Positions 28,379-34,069 of a stretch of DNA of 39,350 nucleotides are shown here, in pieces. Below the pieces are notes generated by a model. The model did no database searches. It saw only the letters and a list, made by a program, of their open reading frames with translations, and was not told where the DNA came from. Source of the DNA: Pelagibius sp. (GTDB taxonomy: Bacteria > Pseudomonadota > Alphaproteobacteria > Kiloniellales > Kiloniellaceae). The number at the start of each line of letters is the position of its first letter. Within the stretch, counting starts at the first letter, position 1. The stretch covers positions 1 to 39,350 of the forward strand of contig JANQMC010000153.1 in the NCBI GenBank assembly GCA_028280305.1, given 5' to 3'. A program made the translations under genes and the position numbers.

Positions 28379-28518
28379 AGCAGATCCGGGTTTGATGGAA
28401 TCGCTTTAGCGATCCATCCAGCCTAGTGAATCTGCTCTAACTCTTTGATGGCGATCGGAGTCACATGTTTTGGCGCAACCACAAAGTGGTTCCGTCAAAA
28501 CATGATCCGATCTAGAGC
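28376..28518. repeat. palindromic intergenic repeat copy R2 (full length, opposite orientation to R1)
   Basis: This copy spans two hairpins. The first has TAGAGCAGAT (28376-28385) pairing with ATCTGCTCTA (28430-28439), with a GAATCGC-TTTA-GCGATCC core. The second, at about 28452-28512, has GATCGGA and ATGTTTTG arms pairing with CAAAACAT and TCCGATC around ACCAC-AAA-GTGGT. Its reverse complement matches R1 almost base for base outside R1's deletion. It lies between the convergent HtrA-like gene and acyltransferase-A, and its first TAG is the HtrA-like stop codon. It probably acts as a bidirectional terminator. The rest of the gap to 28680 shows nothing I can support. Confidence 0.85.
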
Positions 28519-28679
28519 CCTGTGCTGTCTGGGCGCACCAAAGTACCGCGCCTGAAACAAGTGGGACCGCTTCGCCTTAGCGGCCGCTCCCCGCAGATCG
28601 CTTCCGCCATCCGGAGATCCCGGGGGAAGAAACCGGACTGATATCCGGTTACCCCCAGTGGTCCCCAGGCTTCTTGCGG

Positions 28680-29432
28680 TCAGGCCGCCTTGTCGCTTCT
28701 GGCTTGCAGCCGGCCTTCTTCCAGCTGTGCAAAAAGGTTGTCCGGCGGGATCTGCAGAATGTGGCGGATATCCTCCCGACTCATCCAGACAGCCCATTCT
28801 TCCAAGGCTTCCGCACGCTGCGGCACCGCCCAGTAGATGCTGCCTGGTTCGGTGTGCATGTAACCTTCGCGGGCCGCCAGCCCGCGACAGGCGGCGAGCG
28901 GGAACATGAAGCCAAAAACATAGTCCGGCGACCACCTCATGAGAGACAGCACCATCGCCAAGCGGGCCAGCACGGCTGTCATCCCCGCGCCCCGGTACCC
29001 GCCGGGGCCTCCCTTGAGCCAGAGTTCACCGTGATAGCAAACCCTGCCCGCAATGGCGCGCGAACCCGGTGCCGGACAATAGCGGGATCGCTCCGCATCG
29101 ATCCGATGGCCCGCCGGCACGAAATCGCAGAATCGCTTTTCCAGATACGATGCCAAGGTCGAACCTTCCAAGTCGATCATCTGCACGGCCTGGGTATGGA
29201 CGACTTCACCGTAAGGATCCCTGCCAAGAATCCAGAATGCCGTTCCTTCACCAAGATCGTTTGTCCGCGGATCGAACTTCGGCGCAAGAGCGTTACGCTC
29301 CGGCTGGGTTTTCAAGGCTTTCTCGAAAACCGAGAAATCCGAGCCAACTTCCAAGGCAACACCGCGCGAAGCCACCAATTCCAAGATGGTGGAGACGAAA
29401 CGGCATCCCAGAAAGGTCTCTTTGGTGATCAT
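28680..29432 (-). CDS. acyltransferase-A: GNAT-fold-like protein of unknown function, paralog of the 34070 gene
   Basis: I do not recognise a named family for this 250-residue protein. The C-terminal half reads like a GNAT acyltransferase: strand 4 in VCYHGELWLKGG, the acyl-CoA loop in GGYRGAGM, a long helix, strand 5 in DYVFGFMFPLAA, and helix 4 in RGLAAREGYMH. The N-terminal half has the strand pair AFWILGRD..GEVVHTQAV. No signal peptide is present. It is clearly homologous to the protein at 34070-34837, sharing CYHGELWLKGG, LAAREGYMH and the EEW.VWMSREDI.H block. It follows regulator-A by 54 bases on the same strand, with its ribosome binding site inside a hairpin at 29437-29468. GNAT fold is inference; substrate unknown. 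Confidence 0.7.
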   Translation of the reverse strand: MITKETFLGCRFVSTILELVASRGVALEVGSDFSVFEKALKTQPERNALAPKFDPRTNDLGEGTAFWILGRDPYGEVVHTQAVQMIDLEGSTLASYLEKRFCDFVPAGHRIDAERSRYCPAPGSRAIAGRVCYHGELWLKGGPGGYRGAGMTAVLARLAMVLSLMRWSPDYVFGFMFPLAACRGLAAREGYMHTEPGSIYWAVPQRAEALEEWAVWMSREDIRHILQIPPDNLFAQLEEGRLQARSDKAA

Positions 29433-29436
29433 TTTT

Positions 29437-29468
29437 TGCTCCTATGCTTCTAAAGAAGCGCAGGAGCA
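29437..29468 (-). promoter_or_regulatory. ribosome-binding-site hairpin in front of acyltransferase-A
   Basis: Reading the - strand, TGCTCCT, GC, GCTTCT, TT, AGAAGC, AT, AGGAGCA form a two-part perfect hairpin with 7 and 6 bp stems. The 3' arm AGGAGC is the Shine-Dalgarno sequence, 5 bases from the ATG at 29432. If the hairpin forms in the mRNA, the ribosome site is closed. It lies in the 54-base gap after regulator-A. It could instead be a DNA operator. Confidence 0.6.
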
Positions 29469-29486
29469 TAAGCTGGAGAGGTTTGG

Positions 29487-30371
29487 TTATTCTTGCGTTT
29501 CCAGGTCCGCTGGATCAAAGGCCATCAAAAGGGTCTCCGGCATGGTCCTGATCTGCGCCTCATCAATACCCGAAATGCTTATATTGTAGGTTCGGTCGAC
29601 AAGAACCGCCAAAGCGAACTCGCCGTCGGGAAAGGTGCAGCCAAGCAGCAGTCTCTGAAAGCTGACGGGCAGCAGCGGTCCATCCTTGGCCCTCGGCATC
29701 TGCGTGTGGATATGGTCGAGGCGGACAGAGTAGCCCTCATAGACCTCCTCATAGGCCTGCGAGATGAAACGGGCATAGGATGTGCCGGCGGGCGTCTCGA
29801 CCATGAAGCAGCCGACGCTGCTTTTCGCCCAGGTCCAACCGAACCAGGAACTGTAGGACGACTTTTCGCCGATTTCGACGCAGAGCCAGGCATCCCCATG
29901 CCGCCGATAGATGACCAGATAAGGACGGATCGAGGCCAGCGCCGGCGATTCGAGCAAGGTGCTGGAATCGGCCCAGGACTGGAACCCGTGTTGCAGGAGC
30001 GGCGACGGGTCGACCCAGAGTCGGCTCAGACGGTGCTTCTGCGCACAGAAAATCGCGTCGCCTTCGTCATTCACCAGAACCCGGCCGTCAAAGTCCTCTG
30101 CGTTGCCGGTGAGCCACGACTCGCCCCGGGCAATAATGGCTTCCGCCTCCCTGAGTGATCGGGACCCGGCTTTGGTGAGCTGGTATTGCCGGTCCCTCAC
30201 CTCGAAAAGCTTCTCGCCCCTGGTCTCTTCGAGGATGTCGATATGCCGCCGGATGGTCTGCCGCGTGCTGCCCAGCAGGCCGACCGCCTCCGACATATTG
30301 AGGGTTCGGGCCAAGGCGATGTAGGAGCGAAGCATCTCAAACAGGATGGTTCGGCTTGGCACCGTGGACAT
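29487..30371 (-). CDS. regulator-A: LysR-like winged helix with an unrecognised C-terminal domain
   Basis: The 294-residue protein begins with a LysR-type winged helix at residues ~8-72 (LFEMLRSYIALARTLNMSEA, GSTRQTIRRHIDILEE, LFEVRDRQYQLTKAG). After a short helix, however, there is no LysR effector domain. The remaining ~200 residues hold blocks such as HRLSRLWVD, WLCVEIGEKSSY, a Trp-rich W..W..AKS segment, and FQRLLLGCTFPDGE followed by ISISG. The same blocks occur in regulator-B (32827-33816). It is probably a DNA-binding regulator with a novel sensor or partner-binding domain. The nearest gene downstream is acyltransferase-A, likely in the same transcript. Upstream, 30372-30711 holds no gene. 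Confidence 0.8.
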   Translation of the reverse strand: MSTVPSRTILFEMLRSYIALARTLNMSEAVGLLGSTRQTIRRHIDILEETRGEKLFEVRDRQYQLTKAGSRSLREAEAIIARGESWLTGNAEDFDGRVLVNDEGDAIFCAQKHRLSRLWVDPSPLLQHGFQSWADSSTLLESPALASIRPYLVIYRRHGDAWLCVEIGEKSSYSSWFGWTWAKSSVGCFMVETPAGTSYARFISQAYEEVYEGYSVRLDHIHTQMPRAKDGPLLPVSFQRLLLGCTFPDGEFALAVLVDRTYNISISGIDEAQIRTMPETLLMAFDPADLETQE

Positions 30372-30711
30372 AGGACTGGCGTCTTCCCTGCAAACCCGGC
30401 CGTTTGGCCCGCCGAACCCGGTTACGGCAGCCGGCGGTCCGACCGGTTGTTTCTTATCAATCGGTTTCAGCCGCGGATGTTACGGATGCTTGACGCCGCC
30501 TGCAACGATCAGGCGAACTCTCGCCATTATGCGTAAGGAAGCTTCCTTTAAGGGCCGGGGCCTCAGGGGCCGGCCCCGCAGGAAGATGCCATCTGCCGAA
30601 AACCCCGAAAAACAGCGGAAATCGGGTGACAAAGGGGGCTTGCCCACCTGGACCGGGGCAAACCGATTCGGTCCAGGTGGGTGCAATCGAAGCGATTTCT
30701 TGCTTCTTGCC
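30372..30711. other. intergenic region upstream of regulator-A and downstream of the methyltransferase gene
   Basis: I see no convincing gene here. The stretch has GC-rich short palindromes around 30556-30582 (GGGGCCTCAGGGGCCGGCCCC), which could be transcription-related, and the terminator-like hairpin listed at 30643-30681. The regulator-A promoter must lie here, but I cannot pick its boxes. Confidence 0.4.
30643..30681 (-). terminator. terminator-like hairpin after the methyltransferase gene
   Basis: CCCACCTGGACCG (30643-30655) pairs perfectly with CGGTCCAGGTGGG (30669-30681), a 13-bp stem. It lies 31 bases beyond the - strand methyltransferase stop. The bases after it on - are CAAGCCCCCTTTG, so the T-run is weak, but the stem is strong. 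Confidence 0.65.
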
Positions 30712-31542
30712 TCAGGCTTTTCGAATAACGACCTCGGCATACTCCGATGGGACGATCAGAGTGCCGTCTGTGGCGACATTAAAACGGTCCAGCAGAGCGC
30801 GCAGGTCGCTGTCGAGCGCACCGCCGGCATCGCCCAGAGCCAGAAAGGCCTTGTGTATCGGCCCATAGTAGGTCTGGAAGACCTCCATGAAGTGATCCGG
30901 TGAGAGATAGCGGAAATTAAACAGACGCGGCGTCAGATCGATGGAAACCGCCGCCGAACCAAACAATTCCCGCAGAGCGGCCTCGGTTCCCCAGAGCGCC
31001 GGCGACTTCACACCGGCAGGCGGCGGCAGGTGCTTGCCGATGGTCTTGAAGACCTGGCCGATGAAACCCTCCGGTGTCCAGTTGGCGAGGCCGATCTGGC
31101 CGCCGGAACGGCACACACGGAGCATCTCCGAGGCAGCCTTGGCCTGATCCGGCGTGAACATCACGCCGTAGGTCGAGAGCACCACATCGAAGGCAGCATC
31201 CTCGAAGGGCAAAGCTTCGACATCGGCAACTTCAAAGGTGATATCCAGATGCTCCGCCGCGGCCCGGTCGCGCCCCTTGTTCAGAAGGGTTTCGACATAG
31301 TCGGTGGAGGTTACCTGGCAGAATCGGCGCGCCGCGGCCAGGGTGGCATTGCCGTTGCCGGCCGCCACATCCAGAACTCTGGCGCCGGGACGCAGGTTGA
31401 TGGTCTCGCAGAGCTGCTCACCGACGATCTGCAACGTCGTGCCCACGACGGCATAGTCGCCGGAGGCCCAGGTCGCCCGCTGCTTCTCCTTGATCGCTTG
31501 GAGGGCAGGCAGGGTTTCATTCTGTTTCAAGGCAGTAGACAT
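30712..31542 (-). CDS. class I SAM-dependent methyltransferase (UbiE-like)
   Basis: The 276-residue protein has the Rossmann SAM-binding motif I VLDVAAGNGNATLAAA, the acidic turn VTSTDYVETLL, motif II ADVEALPFEDAAFDVVLSTYGVMFT and the post-motif MLRVCRSGGQIGLANWTPEG. These are typical of the UbiE/Coq5 type of small-molecule methyltransferase. The start at 31542 is preceded on - by AAAGGAACGG. The C-terminal half (FNFRYLSPDHFMEVFQTYYG) may form the substrate pocket. It is divergent from the HxlR regulator at 31727, so that regulator probably controls it. Substrate unknown. Confidence 0.9.
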   Translation of the reverse strand: MSTALKQNETLPALQAIKEKQRATWASGDYAVVGTTLQIVGEQLCETINLRPGARVLDVAAGNGNATLAAARRFCQVTSTDYVETLLNKGRDRAAAEHLDITFEVADVEALPFEDAAFDVVLSTYGVMFTPDQAKAASEMLRVCRSGGQIGLANWTPEGFIGQVFKTIGKHLPPPAGVKSPALWGTEAALRELFGSAAVSIDLTPRLFNFRYLSPDHFMEVFQTYYGPIHKAFLALGDAGGALDSDLRALLDRFNVATDGTLIVPSEYAEVVIRKA

Positions 31543-31635
31543 ACTTCCGTTCCTTTTCCGGATCCCGTGGCCAAAGCCGCACCGGGATCGCTCGCGGCGG
31601 CAGGGTGATGACACAAGGCGCAGGGCCTGCACTAG

Positions 31636-31683
31636 TTCAGGAACTGAATCGGCCCGGTATAGATTCTGAACTGGATACGGGGC
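31636..31683. promoter_or_regulatory. repeated operator candidates between methyltransferase and HxlR genes
   Basis: The divergent 184-base gap holds the palindrome TTCAG-GAA-CTGAA (31636-31648), which also contains AGTTC-AG-GAACT. A second GAACTG follows in TTCTGAACTGG at 31675-31685. The two GAACTG cores (31641 and 31678) are 37 bases apart, between three and four helix turns. They are candidate binding sites for the HxlR protein. Confidence 0.5.
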
Positions 31684-31726
31684 TAAGATCGGGGCCGGAA
31701 TAAGCCGCAGATAGGGAGAGAGCCCA

Positions 31727-32425
31727 ATGACCAGCGGCAGCTATCAGCAATTCTGCCCGGTTTCCATGGCTGCGGAAGTCCTCTGTACGCGCTGGACGAT
31801 GGTGCTGGTGCGCGAGCTGGTGGCCGGCACGACACGTTTCAACGATCTACGGCGCGGGATGCCGCGAATGTCCCCGGCGCTGCTATCGAAACGCCTGAAA
31901 GAACTGGAAGAAAACGGCGTCGTGAAGAGGGTACCCGTCGCGGGCGAGCCCGGCGTGATGGAGTATCACCTGACCCCCGCCGGCAAAGAGCTGGGACCGA
32001 TCGTGGAAGCCATGGGGGTCTGGGGACAGCGCTGGACCGAAACCCAGCCGCAGTTGGAGAAGCTGGACGCCGGCCTGCTGATGTGGGACATGCGCCGGAG
32101 TATCCGGATATCGGAACTGCCGGCGCGGCGCAATGTCATCCAGTTCATTTACCCGGAGTGCCGCCCCGCAGAGCGTAACTGGTGGATGGTCGTGGACCCC
32201 CAGGAGGGGGCCGACCTCTGCATGGTCGAACCCGGCTTCAACGTCGATCTCTATATCCACACAGACCTGCGCACCATGACAGCGATCTGGATGGGGCTCG
32301 ACACGCCGGCCAAGGCCGTTGGCGAGGACCGCATGACGGTCACCGGCGACAGGGTGCTGGAGAAGAATATGTTGAAATGGCTGGGCCTCAGCAGTATCGC
32401 CGGGGTCAAAAAGCAGGTCGCCTAG
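31727..32425 (+). CDS. HxlR-family transcriptional regulator with SCP2-like C-terminal domain
   Basis: The first ~100 residues are an HxlR winged helix: FCPVSMAAEVLCTRWTMVLV, then TTRFNDLRRGMPRMSPALLSKRLKELEENGVV, and YHLTPAGKELGPIVEAMGVWGQRW. Residues ~110-232 form an extra domain (WWMVVDPQEGADLC..., NVDLYIHTDLRTMTAIWMGL) that resembles a sterol-carrier-like ligand pocket often fused to HxlR proteins. The whole is therefore a likely ligand-responsive regulator. It is divergent from the methyltransferase gene across palindromic sites. Its TAG stop (32423-32425) lies in repeat R3. Confidence 0.9.
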   Translation: MTSGSYQQFCPVSMAAEVLCTRWTMVLVRELVAGTTRFNDLRRGMPRMSPALLSKRLKELEENGVVKRVPVAGEPGVMEYHLTPAGKELGPIVEAMGVWGQRWTETQPQLEKLDAGLLMWDMRRSIRISELPARRNVIQFIYPECRPAERNWWMVVDPQEGADLCMVEPGFNVDLYIHTDLRTMTAIWMGLDTPAKAVGEDRMTVTGDRVLEKNMLKWLGLSSIAGVKKQVA

Positions 32426-32485
32426 AGCGGGTCATGCTTTAGCGCAACCACGCAGTGGTTCCACCAAAAACATCCTCCGGTCTAG
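32422..32485. repeat. palindromic intergenic repeat copy R3 (single-hairpin half element)
   Basis: The element runs from CTAGAGCGGGTCATG to CCGGTCTAG, with AACCAC-GCA-GTGGTT as its central stem (about 32445-32460). It matches the hairpin of R2 that contains GCGCAACCAC...GTGGTTCC, in the same orientation, and lacks the second palindrome. It fills the whole gap between the convergent HxlR and XRE genes. The CTAG at each end supplies both TAG stop codons. Confidence 0.75.
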
Positions 32486-32697
32486 TGCTTGAAAAACGCG
32501 GTAACCGGGAGGTCGAAGATCTCGGCCAGCCGGTACAGCAGTCCGGCGGGCATGGTTTCCTGATCTTCTTCGAAGATTTTCACCTGCTCCGCGCTGATCC
32601 CGAGCATGATACCCACCTCGTCCCGACTTAGATTTCTTTCCAGGCGCGCTTCGCTGATCTGCTTTCCCACACCATGCCCATCCAGACTCAAGCCCAC
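32482..32697 (-). CDS. small XRE-family helix-turn-helix regulator
   Basis: The 71-residue protein is essentially one Cro/CI-type helix-turn-helix: QISEARLERNLSRDEVGIML, then GISAEQVKIFEEDQETMPAGLLYRLAEIFDLPVTAFF. The start is GTG at 32697 with GGAGAGG just upstream. It has no effector domain. It is divergent from regulator-B across a 129-base AT-rich gap with repeated motifs, so it could control its own gene and regulator-B. The stop codon lies in R3. Confidence 0.8.
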   Translation of the reverse strand: MGLSLDGHGVGKQISEARLERNLSRDEVGIMLGISAEQVKIFEEDQETMPAGLLYRLAEIFDLPVTAFFKH

Positions 32698-32735
32698 GCC
32701 CTCTCCATTTCAGGATTTGATTTGTCAGGAGACGC

Positions 32736-32806
32736 AGTTTGATAAAACTCTGGGCTGAATCAATTTGATAACAACACACCCATAGAGGAGCATTAATTTG
32801 CTTAAT
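32736..32806. promoter_or_regulatory. repeat-rich divergent promoter between XRE and regulator-B genes
   Basis: The AT-rich gap has TTTGATAA twice in direct orientation (32738-32745 and 32764-32771, 26 bases apart). The first copy lies in the inverted repeat AGTTT-GATA-AAACT (32736-32749). A second inverted repeat ATTAA-TTTGC-TTAAT lies at 32792-32806. These are good candidates for XRE or regulator-B binding sites. The drop in GC against the neighbouring coding DNA is obvious by eye. Confidence 0.55.
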
Positions 32807-32826
32807 CCGTTGATTCTTGACCAAGT

Positions 32827-33816
32827 ATGGAACATATTTGTTCCCTAGAGGCCGGCGCCGCCGGGCCGCTCAACGGCGAGTTCGAATCCGTTTTGGATCT
32901 ACAAAACAAAAAATTGAATCCTTTGTCTCATCCTCCCGCAACCGATGATCGCCATCCGTCGACGCTGTTCGACATTCTCAAGTCCTTTACCACTTTAGCG
33001 CGCACTCTGAACCTGTCGGAGACCGTCGAAGTGCTGGGCGTTACCCGCCAAACCGTCCGCCGGCACATCAAGAGCCTGGAGGAGATGAGAGGCATCCGGC
33101 TTCTCGAACTGCGCAACCGGCGTTACTACCTAACCGAAGCCGGCGAGCAGCACAGGCTGGAAGCAGAGCAGATTCTGGCCCTCGCCGAGAACTGGCTGGC
33201 GAACAGAAGCATCCGCACGCGCAGCCACAGTGCCCTCGACCGCATCGCCTATCAGGGGGCCGACGGCTATTCCTTTCATGCACAGCAGCATCACCTGAGC
33301 CGTCTCTGGGTGGATGGGCCGGCGCTGCTGCGCCGCAGTTTCGATGCCTGGAGCCGATCGGAACTCCAGCTTGAACACCCGGTCATGGCGGAGATAAAGC
33401 CCTACCGCCTGGTCTATCGCAAACGCGAGGACGGCTGGCTCTGCGTCGAGATCGGCGAGAAGTCGTCCTATGCCACCTGGCTTGGCTGGGAGTGGGCCAA
33501 AAGCGCCATCGGCCGTTTCTCCCAGGAGGATCCGGTGGGCACGGATTTCGACAACTTCATGTCACAAGCCTATCCGAAGGTATTCGAGGACGGCGGCGCC
33601 CGGCTCGATCACATCTGCGGCCAGATACCCCGCGCGCATCAAGGCCCCGCAATTCCTGTGCGCTTCCAGCGCCTGTTGCTGGGCTGTGTTTTCCCAGACG
33701 GCGAGCCGGCGCTCAGTCTCTTTGTGGCCCGCACCAACCGTATCTCGATCTCGGGCCTCGACCTCGAAAAACTGCCGGTCATGGACGACGAACTTCTCAT
33801 GGAATACGAGATCTAG
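32827..33816 (+). CDS. regulator-B: LysR-like winged helix with an unrecognised C-terminal domain, paralog of regulator-A
   Basis: From ATG 32827 the protein has 329 residues. The first ~45 have no counterpart in regulator-A and no good ribosome binding site precedes this ATG, so the true start is unsure; in-frame TTG codons at 32893 and 32914 are options, and an in-frame stop at 32818 sets the upstream limit. The winged helix (LFDILKSFTTLARTLNLSE, VTRQTVRRHIKSLEEMRG, LRNRRYYLTEAGE) and the C-terminal blocks (HLSRLWVD, WLCVEIGEKSSY, FQRLLLGCVFPDGE, ISISG) match regulator-A throughout. No LysR effector domain is present. acyltransferase-B follows after a 253-base gap that holds repeat R4. Confidence 0.8.
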   Translation: MEHICSLEAGAAGPLNGEFESVLDLQNKKLNPLSHPPATDDRHPSTLFDILKSFTTLARTLNLSETVEVLGVTRQTVRRHIKSLEEMRGIRLLELRNRRYYLTEAGEQHRLEAEQILALAENWLANRSIRTRSHSALDRIAYQGADGYSFHAQQHHLSRLWVDGPALLRRSFDAWSRSELQLEHPVMAEIKPYRLVYRKREDGWLCVEIGEKSSYATWLGWEWAKSAIGRFSQEDPVGTDFDNFMSQAYPKVFEDGGARLDHICGQIPRAHQGPAIPVRFQRLLLGCVFPDGEPALSLFVARTNRISISGLDLEKLPVMDDELLMEYEI

Positions 33817-33877
33817 TCCCCTCTGGGCACAACGATACAGTTAAACGATCTGGGTCATCGCCCGGCTTCCAACCTTG

Positions 33878-34011
33878 GAGCGGATCATATTTGTCGAAAT
33901 CACTCGTGGTTTGGACAATATGTGAATCTTCTGAAAATCAGATGGTTAGAGCAGATTTGCCGGGCTGGATGGTTGGCGCGCGTGATTCCATCAAACCCGG
34001 AACTGCTCTAG
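33878..34011. repeat. palindromic intergenic repeat copy R4 (full length, diverged)
   Basis: The element has the R1 orientation and both hairpins: GAGCGGATCATATT (33878-33891) with AATATGTGAATC (33917-33928), then AGAGCAGATTTGCCGGG (33948-33964) with CCCGGAACTGCTCTAG (33996-34011). It is more diverged than R1 and R2. It separates regulator-B from acyltransferase-B, where the A unit has only 54 bases between the same two genes. It is the one copy not between convergent genes. Confidence 0.75.
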
Positions 34012-34028
34012 GGCCGAAAATACCGCTA

Positions 34029-34059
34029 CCTTTGCCCCAGTCGTAAACGAAGGCAAAGG
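34029..34059 (+). promoter_or_regulatory. ribosome-binding-site hairpin in front of acyltransferase-B
   Basis: CCTTTGCC (34029-34036) and GGCAAAGG (34052-34059) form a perfect 8-bp stem with a 15-base loop. The 3' arm covers most of the Shine-Dalgarno AAAGGAG (34055-34061), 8 bases from the ATG at 34070. The sequence is unrelated to the hairpin in front of acyltransferase-A, but the position and effect would be the same. Confidence 0.6.
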
Positions 34060-34069
34060 AGTGTCCGTC

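Noticed and set aside
30346..30903. A 185-codon frame on + between regulator-A and the methyltransferase
   Set aside because: It overlaps the 3' end of the methyltransferase on the other strand and the hairpin at 30643-30681, and resembles nothing.
32798..32848. A possible leader peptide starting at TTG 32798
   Set aside because: The ribosome site is good, but a TTG start and 16 codons without a recognisable attenuation pattern are too weak to list as a gene. It is mentioned only as an option in the findings.
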